A stretch of DNA of 64,000 nt from Nocardia vermiculata NBRC 100427 (GTDB taxonomy: Bacteria > Actinomycetota > Actinomycetes > Mycobacteriales > Mycobacteriaceae), in contig NZ_BDCA01000017.1 of NCBI RefSeq assembly GCF_001613265.1, positions 99,086 through 163,085 of the forward strand. The letters are read 5' to 3'. Shown here one piece after another: positions 52,404 through 61,798 of this stretch. Under the pieces are notes generated by a model. That model did not search any database and had not been told where the DNA came from. It saw nothing but the letters and a program-made list of their open reading frames with translations. Made by a program: the position numbers and the translations under genes. Each line of letters opens with the position of its first letter. Within the stretch, counting starts at the first letter, position 1.

Positions 52404-53759
52404 GTGTCTGATCCGCTGGATGTCGTAGCGAAAGTGTCCACTCCGCAGCCCGAACTGAGCGCGGACGAGATCGACGCGGCCGCCAAGCGAATTTCGGAGA
52501 TCATGGAGCCGACCCCGCTGCAGCGTATCGAGCGGTTGTCGGCGGCCACGGGCGCGAACATCTACCTCAAGCGCGAAGACCTCACCCCGGTCCGGTCCTA
52601 CAAACTGCGGGGCGCCTACAACCTGATCGTGCAGCTCGAATCGGCCGAACGTGCGGCCGGTGTGGTCACCGCCAGTGCCGGTAATCACGCCCAGGGCGTC
52701 GCCTTCGCCTGCCGCTCGATGCAGATCCAAGGCCGGATCTACGTTCCGACCACCACACCCAAGCAGAAGCGCGACCGTATCCGCGCCCACGGCGGCGACT
52801 TCGTGGAACTGATCGCCGTCGGCGACAATTTCGACGCGGCGGCCGCCGCGGCCGCCGCGGATGTAGAGCGTACCGGTGCGACAATGGTTCCCCCGTTCGA
52901 CGATGCGCGTACCGCATCCGGACAGGGCACCGTCGCAGTGGAACTGCTCGAGCAACTGCCCACCGCACCCGATCTGGTGATCGTCCCGGTCGGTGGTGGC
53001 GGCTGCCTGGCCGGCATCGGCACCTATCTGCGCGACCGCTCGCCCGCGACCGCGATGCTGGGGGTCGAGCCCACCGGTGCGGCTTCGATGACGGCGGCCC
53101 TGATCGAAGGCGGCCCGGTGGTGCTGTCGGAGGTGGATCCGTTCGTGGACGGCGCGGCGGTGCGGCGCGTCGGCGACCTGCCCTACGCGGCGGTGTCGGG
53201 CTTCGGCGGCCGGGTGGTCTCACACGCCTCGTTACCGCTACTGATCGGCACCGAGCCTCCCCCCGGGGCCGGTTCGTTCCGGATGATGCAGATCGACGAG
53301 GGCGCCATCTGCACCGCGATGCTCGAGCTGTACCAGAACGAGGGCGTCATCGCCGAACCGGCGGGTGCGCTGTCGGTTGCGGCACTGGCCGATATCGAGA
53401 TCGAGCCCGGCTCGACGGTGGTATGCCTGCTGTCCGGCGGCAACAACGACATCTCGCGGTACGGCGAGATCATCGAGAGGTCGCTGGTCCACCGCGGGCT
53501 CAAGCACTATTTCCTGGTCGACTTCCCGCAGGAACCCGGTGCGCTGCGCCGCTTCCTCGACGAGGTTCTCGGTCCCGACGACGACATCACCCTGTTCGAG
53601 TACATCAAGCGCAACAACCGCGAGATCGGCGCCGCGCTGGTCGGTATCGAATTGGGCGAACCGGCCGGGATCGGGCCGCTGCTGGCCCGGATGGCGAACT
53701 CGCCCATCCAGTGCGAACAGCTCGATCCCGATTCCCCCACGTACCGCTACCTGACCTGA
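52404..53759 (+). CDS. ilvA: Threonine ammonia-lyase, biosynthetic
   Basis: PLP enzyme that deaminates L-threonine to 2-oxobutanoate, the first step to isoleucine. It has 451 residues. The PLP lysine is Lys67 in RSYKLRGAY, the phosphate loop is VGGGGCLAGIG, and ASAGNHAQGVAFAC lies between. The C-terminal ~80 residues (HYFLVDFPQEPGALRRFLDEV) form one ACT-like regulatory domain, so this is the shorter form compared with the two-ACT E. coli enzyme. Isoleucine feedback is known for the family. The GTG start agrees with the TAACAT box. Confidence 0.97.
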   Translation: MSDPLDVVAKVSTPQPELSADEIDAAAKRISEIMEPTPLQRIERLSAATGANIYLKREDLTPVRSYKLRGAYNLIVQLESAERAAGVVTASAGNHAQGVAFACRSMQIQGRIYVPTTTPKQKRDRIRAHGGDFVELIAVGDNFDAAAAAAAADVERTGATMVPPFDDARTASGQGTVAVELLEQLPTAPDLVIVPVGGGGCLAGIGTYLRDRSPATAMLGVEPTGAASMTAALIEGGPVVLSEVDPFVDGAAVRRVGDLPYAAVSGFGGRVVSHASLPLLIGTEPPPGAGSFRMMQIDEGAICTAMLELYQNEGVIAEPAGALSVAALADIEIEPGSTVVCLLSGGNNDISRYGEIIERSLVHRGLKHYFLVDFPQEPGALRRFLDEVLGPDDDITLFEYIKRNNREIGAALVGIELGEPAGIGPLLARMANSPIQCEQLDPDSPTYRYLT

Positions 53760-53765
53760 CCCGCA

Positions 53766-53837
53766 CGCCGGCACGGCGAACGACCTCCGCTGCAGCACCG
53801 GATTCGGTGTGCGGCAGGACAGTTCGCCGTACCGGCG
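53766..53837. terminator. Bidirectional terminator between ilvA and the serine hydrolase
   Basis: A 16-bp inverted repeat with one mismatch (53766-53781 with 53822-53837) encloses a 40-nt loop that itself holds a 5-bp CACCG/CGGTG stem. It lies exactly between the stops of two convergent genes. Confidence 0.65.
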
Positions 53838-53839
53838 AG

Positions 53840-55093
53840 TCAGGCCGCGCGTTCCCGGTACGGACGACGCACTCCGGCCTCCATGGCCCGCCCGCCGCGG
53901 ACCGCCAGCGGTAACACCCAGGCCGCCGCCAGTTGATCCCAGACGAACGACTGCGGGGTGAACCGGTTGTGCACGAACCCGACCGACAGTCCCAGCCTCG
54001 GTTCCGCCCAGCCGAAGGAGCCGGCCAGACCGATATGGCCGAACCCACCGGCAGCGCCCGGGAACGGGAACGTGTGATACCCGAGATGCCACATCATCGG
54101 GAAGTAGAACAGCGCGTGATCGAGCCGGTGGGTCTGGATGCGGCGGATCCGCCGCATCGTCGATGCCGACAGATACCGGCGTCCGGCATGCATACCGTCC
54201 TCGGCGAGGACCCCGTACACCGATGCCAGCGCGGGCGCGGTGAAAACCCCGTTCCCGGCCGGCATCTCGGTCGCGAGGATCGCCGGATCCGCACCGTCGA
54301 ACAGCGCATGCAGCCCCGGCAGGAACAAGGCACGGGTCGCGGCACCGGCCGGGCCGGGCAAGTGTCCCGCCTGCCCGAGAACCAGCGCCCCCAACGCGGT
54401 TCCGGCCACCTCCAGCTTAGACCCGGCGAGCGCGGCGACGGCCGTTCCCGCCCCCGGCGCCGGATGCCCCAGATGCAACCCGTCGATGCCGAGCGGTTCG
54501 GACACTTCGGTACGGAACAGCTCGCGCATACTCGAGCCGGTGACCGCCCGGGCCAGACCGGCGAGCAACCAGCCGTAGGTGAGGGCGTGATAAGCCGGGA
54601 TGCCCAGCAGCCGGTCCGGGGCGGCCGCGGCCAGCCGATGCTCCATGAGTTCGTGGTCGAGCACCTCGTCGAGCCCGGTGGCGATATTCGGCAACGCGGA
54701 CAGACCGGCCCGATGAGTGAGCACCTGTGCCACCGTGATCCGCGATTTGCCCGCCGCACCGAATTCCGGCCAGTACTCCGCGACCGGGGCGGCGTAGTCG
54801 ATCAGGCCGCGATCGGCCAGGCGATGGATGACCGTGGAGGCGATGCCCTTGGTCGCCGAGAAGGCCACACTGCCCGTATCGCGGGTCCAGGGCGTGGCGG
54901 GATCGGAGTGCCCGGTCCAGATGTCGACCACCGGCTCGCCGTGCCGCAGCACCGTCAGGCCGCCACCGGCTCCGGCACGGCCCCCGACGATCCGCGCGAA
55001 GTTGCGCACCAGGGGCTCGAATTCGACTGCGGCCACACCGCTCACACCAGCGGGTAGCACCGCAGCACCTGCGGGTAAAGCGTCGTTGCTCAC
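53840..55093 (-). CDS. Serine beta-lactamase-fold esterase (family VIII carboxylesterase type)
   Basis: A 417-residue penicillin-binding-fold hydrolase. The SxxK motif is SATK (Ser79, Lys82) and the tyrosine motif is in YHALTYGWL (about 168-176). GFGHIGLAGSFGWAEP near the C-terminus corresponds to the HxGxxG third box seen in esterase-type members. No signal peptide is found, which favours an intracellular esterase or lipase over a beta-lactamase. The GTG at 55093 is chosen by a TACCGT box 6 nt upstream. It converges on ilvA. Confidence 0.88.
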   Translation of the reverse strand: MSNDALPAGAAVLPAGVSGVAAVEFEPLVRNFARIVGGRAGAGGGLTVLRHGEPVVDIWTGHSDPATPWTRDTGSVAFSATKGIASTVIHRLADRGLIDYAAPVAEYWPEFGAAGKSRITVAQVLTHRAGLSALPNIATGLDEVLDHELMEHRLAAAAPDRLLGIPAYHALTYGWLLAGLARAVTGSSMRELFRTEVSEPLGIDGLHLGHPAPGAGTAVAALAGSKLEVAGTALGALVLGQAGHLPGPAGAATRALFLPGLHALFDGADPAILATEMPAGNGVFTAPALASVYGVLAEDGMHAGRRYLSASTMRRIRRIQTHRLDHALFYFPMMWHLGYHTFPFPGAAGGFGHIGLAGSFGWAEPRLGLSVGFVHNRFTPQSFVWDQLAAAWVLPLAVRGGRAMEAGVRRPYRERAA

Positions 55094-55099
55094 CCATCT

Positions 55100-55105
55100 A
55101 CGGTA
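55100..55105 (-). promoter_or_regulatory. Leaderless -10 box of the serine hydrolase gene
   Basis: TACCGT, 6 nt, GTG (55091-55093). Confidence 0.45.
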
Positions 55106-55214
55106 CGGGCGTACCGTTGCTCGGGCAATGGCATCGCCCGAACGATGATTCCGGCACACACCGTTGGGAACTGCGAAAATGCCTTTCCGACCCCGGATAT
55201 GACATGGTTGACGG

Positions 55215-56675
55215 ATGGGATCGCCGCGCTCATACAAGTCTGTTTTGCCGGGATTTGGTCGATCGACGGCCGCCTCACCGACATCACGCCGGCTCGGTGG
55301 CGCACTCGTGGCCCTCGTGCTCGCGGTCGCACTGGTGGCGGCCTGCTCGGGCTCCGATTCGTCCTCGGCTCCTCCGGAACCAGCGGTCACCGGCGACTGG
55401 AACGGCGCCTTGCAGATCGCCGAACAGCAGTTACCGATCGGCTTCACCTTCACCTCCGACGGCGGCACCGCCTCGGTCCCGCTACAGGGGGTCTACGACC
55501 AGCCGCTGGAAAACGTGGACCTGACGCCGGAGGCGATCACCTTCACCATCACCGGGCTGCCCGGCAACCCCGCCTTCCACGGCCGCTTCGACAAGGCCGG
55601 TGACACCATCACCGGCACCTTCACCCAGTCGGGGCAGGATCTGCCGCTGACGCTGCACCGCGGCGCGGTGCCGACACCGCTCCGGCCGCAGGAACCGCAC
55701 CCGCCGTGGCCATACCCGTCCGAGGATGTCACCTACCGCAGCGGTGACATCACCATCGCCGGAACCCTCACCCTGCCCGAGGCACCCGGCCCGCATCCGG
55801 CTGTGGTCCTGGTGACCGGCAGCGGTCCGCAGGACCGCGATGAGCAGATCGCCGGGCACAAACCGTTCCTGCTGCTGGCCGACACCCTCACTCGCGCCGG
55901 ATATGCGGTGCTGCGCACCGACGATCGCGGCGTCGGCGGTACCGGCGGCGACCTCGACACCTCCGATTACACCGACCTGACCGACGACATCATGGCCGGG
56001 CTGACCTACCTGCGCACCCGCTCCGATATCGACGGCAACCGCATCGGCCTGCTCGGCCACAGCGAGGGCGGCTATCTGGCCCCCCTGGCGGCGCAACGTC
56101 CCGACAGCAATCTCGCCTTCGTGATCCTGATGGCCGGGCCCGCCGTCTCCGGTTCGGAGGTGCTGGTGAAGCAGAACGAGTTGCTGCTGCGCAGCTCCGG
56201 CGCCACCCCCGAGCAGGTGCGCGAGCAGGTCGAATACGTCTCCACCCTGACCACCCTGATCCGCAGCGGCGATCTGGACCAGGTGCGCCGCTTCGCCACC
56301 GAGCACAACGACGCACTACCGCCGGAGCAACGCCAGCCACAGGCCGCGATCGACCAGCTGACCAGCCCGTACTTCGACGCCCTGATCGACTACGACCCCG
56401 CTCCCGCGCTGCGCGCGCTGCACATCCCGGTGCTCGCGTTCTACGGCACCAAGGATATGCAGGTGCCGGCCGATCAGAGCGCACCGGCCGCGCGGGCCGA
56501 CCTCGCCGGCAACCCGGAGGCCGATATCCACGTCTTCGACGGCCTGAACCATCTGATGCAGCCCGCCGATACCGGAAGCCCCTCGGAATATCCCGTCATC
56601 CAGACCACCATGGCTCCCGAAGTGCTCTCCTACGTCAGCACCTGGATCGAGAAGTACGTGCCACCGACCCGGTGA
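55215..56675 (+). CDS. Lipoprotein alpha/beta hydrolase
   Basis: A 486-residue exported hydrolase. The N-terminus is a lipoprotein signal with Cys44 (VALVAACSGSD). A beta-rich N-terminal domain of about 100 residues (GDWNGALQIAEQQLPIGFTF) precedes the alpha/beta hydrolase fold. In the latter, VVLVTGSGPQDRDEQ is the oxyanion region, IGLLGHSEGGYLAPL the nucleophile elbow, LAFYGTKDMQVP the acid and FDGLNHLMQP the histidine. The layout is like S9/DUF-type acyl esterases of unknown substrate. The start at 55215 has only a weak GACGG site, and the lipobox is unusually far (43 residues) from it, so a later start cannot be excluded. Confidence 0.85.
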   Translation: MGSPRSYKSVLPGFGRSTAASPTSRRLGGALVALVLAVALVAACSGSDSSSAPPEPAVTGDWNGALQIAEQQLPIGFTFTSDGGTASVPLQGVYDQPLENVDLTPEAITFTITGLPGNPAFHGRFDKAGDTITGTFTQSGQDLPLTLHRGAVPTPLRPQEPHPPWPYPSEDVTYRSGDITIAGTLTLPEAPGPHPAVVLVTGSGPQDRDEQIAGHKPFLLLADTLTRAGYAVLRTDDRGVGGTGGDLDTSDYTDLTDDIMAGLTYLRTRSDIDGNRIGLLGHSEGGYLAPLAAQRPDSNLAFVILMAGPAVSGSEVLVKQNELLLRSSGATPEQVREQVEYVSTLTTLIRSGDLDQVRRFATEHNDALPPEQRQPQAAIDQLTSPYFDALIDYDPAPALRALHIPVLAFYGTKDMQVPADQSAPAARADLAGNPEADIHVFDGLNHLMQPADTGSPSEYPVIQTTMAPEVLSYVSTWIEKYVPPTR

Positions 56676-56716
56676 ACGCGGTGGCGGTGGACGCGGTGAA
56701 TTGACACAGTGGTGGA

Positions 56717-57334
56717 GTGGGAATCTACAGCGAGCGGATACTTCCGCGGTTGATCGACCGGACCTGTGGCATGGCGGCCAACGAACGGTTGCGCAAACGA
56801 GTGTGCGCGGGACTGCACGGCCGGGTCCTCGAGATCGGCTTCGGATCCGGGCGCAATGTGCCGTTCTATCCCGCCGCGGTGACCCGGGTCGGTGCGGTGG
56901 AACCCGCCGATCTGGGGTGGCGGATGGCCGCCGCCCGGATCGCGGATTCCTCGGTGCCGGTGGAGCGGGCGGGTCTGGACGGACAGGCACTGCCGTTCGA
57001 GGACAACAGCTTCGACAGCGCGTTGTCGACCTGGACGCTGTGCACGATTCCCGATATCGCGCTCGCACTGCAGGAGGTGCGGCGGGTGCTGGTGCCGGGT
57101 GGGCAGTTGCATTTCGTGGAGCACGGTCTGGCGCCGGACGCGCAGGTGCGCACCTGGCAGCACCGCTTGGATCCGATCCAGGGGGTGATCGCGGGCGGGT
57201 GCCATCTCGATCGCGATATCCGGGGCCTGTTGGAGGAGGCCGGATTCGAGATCACCGAGGTGGACCGGTTCTACGACTCCCCCGCGCCACGCTTCCTGGC
57301 GGCGATGTCGCTCGGCGTCGCGGTGTCGGCCTGA
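56717..57334 (+). CDS. Class I SAM-dependent methyltransferase
   Basis: A 205-residue methyltransferase of the Methyltransf_11/UbiE-like type. Motif I is RVLEIGFGSGRN (about 36-47), motif II includes VGAVEPADLGW, LPFEDNSFDSALSTWTLCTI is motif IV and VLVPGGQLHFVEHG the post-motif strand. The substrate is unknown; the short N-terminus and the tail FYDSPAPRFLAAMSLG resemble small-molecule or phospholipid N-methyltransferases. The GTG has GGTGGA close upstream. Its last 64 nt overlap the 3' end of the convergent rarD. Confidence 0.85.
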   Translation: MGIYSERILPRLIDRTCGMAANERLRKRVCAGLHGRVLEIGFGSGRNVPFYPAAVTRVGAVEPADLGWRMAAARIADSSVPVERAGLDGQALPFEDNSFDSALSTWTLCTIPDIALALQEVRRVLVPGGQLHFVEHGLAPDAQVRTWQHRLDPIQGVIAGGCHLDRDIRGLLEEAGFEITEVDRFYDSPAPRFLAAMSLGVAVSA

Positions 57335-58281
57335 GGAGACCGAGCCCGCCGCGATCGGCGTAGCGCATCGGCGGTGAAGATCGCCAGTGCCGCCCAGATC
57401 AGCCCGAAGCCGATCCAGCGCGAGGCCGGCATCGGCTCGTGACCCACCAGCACGCCCCATGCCAATTGCAGTGCCGGAGTGAGGTATTGCAACATGCCCA
57501 TGGTCGACAGCGCGGTCCGCGAGGCGGCGAAGGCGAACAGCAGCAGCGGCAGCAAGGTCACCGGGCCGGAGCTCAGTAGCAGCGCGGTGTGGCCCGCGCC
57601 GTGCCCGAATTCGGCGGTGCCTCGCAATCCCAGCACGACGATCACAGCCAGTGCGAACGGTGCCGAGACCACTCCCTCGGCGGCCACACTGCGCATCGGG
57701 TCGAGCCGGATCACCTTCTTCACCAGTCCGTAGGTGGCGAACGAACAGGCCAGCACCAGTGCGATCACCGGTGGCTTGCCGTAGTCGACGGTCAGCACCA
57801 CCACCGCGGACACCCCCAGCGCGAGCGCCACCCACTGCGGCCAGACCAGCCGTTCCCGGAACAGCAACACCCCGAACAACACGGTGACCAGCGGATTGAT
57901 GAAGTATCCGAGCGCGCATTCGACCACGTGCCCGGAGGTGACCCCGTAGACGTAGGTTCCCCAGTTCAGTGCGATCGCTGCCGCCGCGACCGCCGCGAGC
58001 CGCCAGGTCCGCCCGTCGATGGTGCGCATCTCGCGCAAGCGCCCGGCGGCGAACAGCAGCACCAGCACCACCACCAGGGTCCACAGGATCCGCTGCGCCA
58101 GGATCTCGATCGGGCCGGCGAAATCCAGGACTCCGAAGTACGCGGGGAACATTCCCCAGACCAGATAGGCGCCCGCCCCCACCGCCACGCCACCACCGGC
58201 CGTCGCGCGGCCGATCCGCCACCGCCGCCCCGCCGGTTCCCCCGCACCCGCATCGGGTGCCGCCTGCCCCGAATCACTCAC
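57271..58281 (-). CDS. rarD: RarD-type EamA transporter
   Basis: A 336-residue membrane protein with about ten helices of the drug/metabolite transporter superfamily. RarD signatures are WGMFPAYFGVLDFAGPIEILAQRILW, ALNWGTYVYGVTSGHVVECALGYFINPLVTV and VTLLPLLLFAFAASR with LQYLTPALQLAWGVLVGHEPM. RarD proteins are thought to export small molecules, including chloramphenicol, but the natural substrate is unknown. The GTG at 58281 gives an ~40-residue hydrophilic N-terminus. The C-terminal tail of ~25 residues is encoded by the overlap with the methyltransferase gene. Confidence 0.9.
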   Translation of the reverse strand: MSDSGQAAPDAGAGEPAGRRWRIGRATAGGGVAVGAGAYLVWGMFPAYFGVLDFAGPIEILAQRILWTLVVVLVLLFAAGRLREMRTIDGRTWRLAAVAAAAIALNWGTYVYGVTSGHVVECALGYFINPLVTVLFGVLLFRERLVWPQWVALALGVSAVVVLTVDYGKPPVIALVLACSFATYGLVKKVIRLDPMRSVAAEGVVSAPFALAVIVVLGLRGTAEFGHGAGHTALLLSSGPVTLLPLLLFAFAASRTALSTMGMLQYLTPALQLAWGVLVGHEPMPASRWIGFGLIWAALAIFTADALRRSRRARSPQADTATPSDIAARKRGAGES

Positions 58282-58374
58282 CGATCCACGCGACCACACC
58301 ACGCGCACGCTACTTCCGTCCGGCAATACCTGTCGAGCAGATTTCGGCCGCCACGGTGCATCGGGCGGGCTCCC

Positions 58375-59214
58375 TCATCCAAGGGTCGGCAGCACCTCGG
58401 GGTGTGGCAGCCGGACCACCCCGTCGAGATACCGGTGGCAGCGGCCGGTGAGCAGCACCCGTGACCCCGTCACCGTGCAGTGCAGGCGCCCGGTCCGCGA
58501 CGACAACTGCCGGGCCGACAGCTCCCGGCGCCCGAACTCGCGCGCCCACAGCGGGGCCAGCTGGGCGTGCGCGGAACCGGTGACCGGGTCCTCGTCGACC
58601 CCGACGCCGGGAGCGAAGAACCGTGATACGAAATCGGTGCGGTCGCCGGGAGCGGTGAGGATCACCCCGCGCGCCAGCCGCGGAAAGGCGGTGAAACTCG
58701 GGCGTGCCCCGCGCACCTGCGCTTCGGTGGCGACGACCACCAGCTCGTCGGGGCCGGTCAGCACCCGCACCGGGCGGACGCCGAGTGCGGCGATCAGATC
58801 CGGATCGGGCACGGTATCGCGGGATTCGGCCGCGGGCAGGTCGAGGACGAGATCGGGACCACGACGCTGCACACCGAGCCACCCACTGCGAGTGTAGAAG
58901 TGCACTACTTCCGCGACCGGATGCATATCGTCGAAGATCTGCGCGGCCGCCGCCAGGGTGGCGTGCCCGCACAGGTCGATCTCGGTGGTGGGACTGAACC
59001 AGCGCAGCCAGAAGGCCGGGCCGTCACCGGGCGGCAATCCGGCCTCCGGCGGCAGCGACGAGGTGTAGAAAGCCGTCTCCGACAGCCGATTCTCCTCGGC
59101 CAGCCGCTGCAGCAGTTCGTCGGGCAGCCACGCCAGCAGCGGCATCACCGCCGCCGGGTTGCCGGTGAAGGGCGCATCGGCGAACGCGTCGATCTGATGC
59201 AGCAGGACCTCCAT
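58375..59214 (-). CDS. PhzF-family isomerase
   Basis: A 279-residue protein with the two-lobed diaminopimelate-epimerase fold of PhzF. The active-site glutamate is Glu46 in NRLSETAFY; TEIDLCGHATLAAA and GVDEDPVTGSAHAQLAP are the hallmark loops. Apart from phenazine pathways, PhzF proteins are widespread with unknown substrates, and no phenazine genes are near. The ATG at 59214 has a TACCTT box 7 nt upstream. Confidence 0.9.
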   Translation of the reverse strand: MEVLLHQIDAFADAPFTGNPAAVMPLLAWLPDELLQRLAEENRLSETAFYTSSLPPEAGLPPGDGPAFWLRWFSPTTEIDLCGHATLAAAAQIFDDMHPVAEVVHFYTRSGWLGVQRRGPDLVLDLPAAESRDTVPDPDLIAALGVRPVRVLTGPDELVVVATEAQVRGARPSFTAFPRLARGVILTAPGDRTDFVSRFFAPGVGVDEDPVTGSAHAQLAPLWAREFGRRELSARQLSSRTGRLHCTVTGSRVLLTGRCHRYLDGVVRLPHPEVLPTLG

Positions 59215-59221
59215 AGTGCAG

Positions 59222-59227
59222 AAGGTA
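59222..59227 (-). promoter_or_regulatory. Leaderless -10 box of the PhzF gene
   Basis: TACCTT, 7 nt, ATG (59212-59214). Confidence 0.5.
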
Positions 59228-59314
59228 CTCGCGTGTCGAATAGATGCCCGGGACAACGAGGTTCACGGCGCGCCATACCATGCGACCAGTAGAGCCGCCG
59301 GAACAGGCCGTCGC

Positions 59315-61747
59315 TCAGCGGGACCGACCCGCCACCGGTGGAAACAGCTGCCGCTTCTCACCGGTCACCATCGCCGTCAGCCACCACATCAACTCGACCA
59401 GCACGACACCGACCGCGCCGCAGAGGAATGCCACCCCGGTCAGTTCGGCATTGGACGGATCGAGTTTGAAGAAGTGACGGGTGAACGGCACCGTGAACAG
59501 GATCAGATAACCGGCGACCGAACCGGCGACCAGCACGATCTTCCACCACGACCACGGCCGCGCCACGATCGCCAGCACCCATACCGCGATCACCAGCAGC
59601 GTGATCAGCGCCGTCGTCCCCGTCTGCACCTGCTGGTCCTCCACACCGAGCCCGCGATCGGGATTGTTGTAGGCGACCAGGTACGCGACGAAGGTCATCA
59701 CCCCGATCACCACTCCCGAAGGCACCGCCAACCGCAGTACCCGCGGTACGAAACCCGTTCGCGCCCTCTCGTTGTTCGGGGCGAGTGAGAGGATGAAGGC
59801 GGGGATGCCGATCGTGAACCAGGCGGCGATGGTCACGTGCCGGGGCAGGAACGGGTACGACAGCGGTTCGTAATCGAAGATCTTGGAACCGATTCCGGCG
59901 ACCCCCACCAGGAAGGCCAGCAGCACCGAGTACACGGTCTTGGTGAGGAACAGGTTCGACACGCGCTCGATGTTGCCGATCACCCGCCGTCCCTCGCCCA
60001 CCACATAGGGCAGCGTCGCGAATCGGTTGTCCAGCAGCACGATCTGCGCGACCGCGCGGGTGGCCGGACTCCCCGACCCCATCGCCACGCCGATATCGGC
60101 GTCCTTGAGCGCCAGCACGTCGTTGACGCCGTCACCGGTCATCGCGACGGTGTGCCCGCGCGACTGCAGTGCGCCGACCATCGCCCGCTTCTGATCCGGT
60201 CGTACCCGGCCGAACGTGGTCTCGCGCTCCAGCACATCGGCCAATTCCTGCTGCTGCGACGGCAACCCGCGGGCGTCGACCGCATGTTCCCCGTCGCCCA
60301 GCCCGAGCGAGGACGCCACCGCGCCGACCGACACCGCGTTGTCACCGGAGATGACCTTGATCGAGACATCCTGGTCGGCAAAGTATTCCAGGGTTTCGCC
60401 GGCGTCCGGCCGCACCTTCTGTTCCAGTACCACCAACGCCTGGGGGTGCACGGTCCCCGGCGCGGCGGGATCGTCCACCGGGCGATCCGAGGAGGCCAGC
60501 AACAGCACCCGCAGTCCCTGGGCGCCGATGTCCTGTGCGGTGGCGGCGATGTCGGTCTCGGGGTCCAGCAGCACATCCGGGGCGCCGAGCAGCCAGTTGC
60601 CGTCGTCGCCGTAGGAGATTCCGCTCCACTTCTTGGCCGAACTGAACGGCGCCACTCCGGTGGAGTGCCAGCCCGGGTCCTCGGTCATCGCCTCGGCGAT
60701 CGCGAGCACGCTGGCGTTGGGGCGCGGATCGTCGTGGGCGAGGGCGGCCAGCACCGAGCGCAGCCGCGCCTCGTCGACATCACCGACCAGCCGTAGTTCC
60801 GACAGCCGCATGCCGTTCTCGGTGAGCGTGCCGGTCTTGTCGGCACACACGACATCGACGCGGGCCAGTCCCTCGATCGCGGGCAACTCCTGGACCAGGC
60901 ATTTGCGTTGCCCCAGCCGCACCACACCGACTGCGAAGGCGATCGAGGTCATCAGCACGAGTCCCTCGGGCACCATCGGCACCAGGGCCGCGACCATGCC
61001 GTTGAGCGCGTCGCGCCAGGAGTCGTGGCTGGAGAACAGCTGGTTGTAGATGGTCACCAGGCCCGCGGGGATCAGCAGGTAGGTGATGACCTTGAGGATC
61101 GTGTCGATACCCCGGCGCAGCTCCGAATCGACCAGCGTGAACTTCGAGGCTTCCTCGGCCAGCTGCGCCGCGTAGGCATCGCGCCCAACCTTGGTGGCGC
61201 GGTAGGCACCGGATCCGGCGACGACATAGCTGCCCGACATCACCGTCGCGCCGACCGGCTTGTCGACGGCGTCGGCCTCGCCGGTGAGCAGCGACTCGTC
61301 GACCTCGAGTAGTTCGGACTCGACGACCTCACCGTCGACCACGATCTGATCGCCCGGTCCCAGTTCGATCAGATCGTCGAGCACGACCTCCTGGGGGCCC
61401 ACCTCACCGGCGACACCGTCGCGCCGCACCACCGGTTTGGCCTGCCCGACGATGGCGAGTTCGTCCAGGGTCCGCTTGGCGCGCAGTTCCTGGATGATGC
61501 CGACCGCACTGTTGGCCACGATCAGCAGGCCGAACATGCCGTCGATGATCGATCCGGTGGCCATGACCAGTACGAACAGCACGCCGAGAATGGCGTTGAT
61601 CCGGGTGAGGACATTGGCACGGACGATGTCGGCCACCGATCGGCTCGCCCGGTCGGGCACATCGTTGGCTTGTCCGTCCCGAACCCGCTGTTCCACCTCG
61701 GCCGCGCTCAGCCCGGATGCGCGGGTGTACTGCTCGGTGATCGACAT
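59315..61747 (-). CDS. ctpE: CtpE-like P-type cation (calcium) ATPase
   Basis: An 810-residue membrane pump. The actuator motif is LLTGEAD (155-157), the phosphorylated aspartate Asp303 is in DKTGTLTENG, and the hinge is TGDGVNDVLALKDADIGVAMG. The membrane motif PMVPEGLVLM (PEGL at 260-263) is typical of P2 pumps; the arrangement matches mycobacterial CtpE, reported as a Ca2+ uptake ATPase. Ten membrane helices are seen, six of them after the catalytic core. The ATG has a TAGGCT box 7 nt upstream. Metal specificity is by analogy. Confidence 0.9.
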   Translation of the reverse strand: MSITEQYTRASGLSAAEVEQRVRDGQANDVPDRASRSVADIVRANVLTRINAILGVLFVLVMATGSIIDGMFGLLIVANSAVGIIQELRAKRTLDELAIVGQAKPVVRRDGVAGEVGPQEVVLDDLIELGPGDQIVVDGEVVESELLEVDESLLTGEADAVDKPVGATVMSGSYVVAGSGAYRATKVGRDAYAAQLAEEASKFTLVDSELRRGIDTILKVITYLLIPAGLVTIYNQLFSSHDSWRDALNGMVAALVPMVPEGLVLMTSIAFAVGVVRLGQRKCLVQELPAIEGLARVDVVCADKTGTLTENGMRLSELRLVGDVDEARLRSVLAALAHDDPRPNASVLAIAEAMTEDPGWHSTGVAPFSSAKKWSGISYGDDGNWLLGAPDVLLDPETDIAATAQDIGAQGLRVLLLASSDRPVDDPAAPGTVHPQALVVLEQKVRPDAGETLEYFADQDVSIKVISGDNAVSVGAVASSLGLGDGEHAVDARGLPSQQQELADVLERETTFGRVRPDQKRAMVGALQSRGHTVAMTGDGVNDVLALKDADIGVAMGSGSPATRAVAQIVLLDNRFATLPYVVGEGRRVIGNIERVSNLFLTKTVYSVLLAFLVGVAGIGSKIFDYEPLSYPFLPRHVTIAAWFTIGIPAFILSLAPNNERARTGFVPRVLRLAVPSGVVIGVMTFVAYLVAYNNPDRGLGVEDQQVQTGTTALITLLVIAVWVLAIVARPWSWWKIVLVAGSVAGYLILFTVPFTRHFFKLDPSNAELTGVAFLCGAVGVVLVELMWWLTAMVTGEKRQLFPPVAGRSR

Positions 61748-61754
61748 GTCCGAC

Positions 61755-61760
61755 AGCCTA
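61755..61760 (-). promoter_or_regulatory. Leaderless -10 box of ctpE
   Basis: TAGGCT, 7 nt, ATG (61745-61747). It indicates a promoter separate from the lspA-rluD group upstream. Confidence 0.5.
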
Positions 61761-61798
61761 GAACGTTCCGGGCGAACCGGACGCGAGTCGGTCGCACG

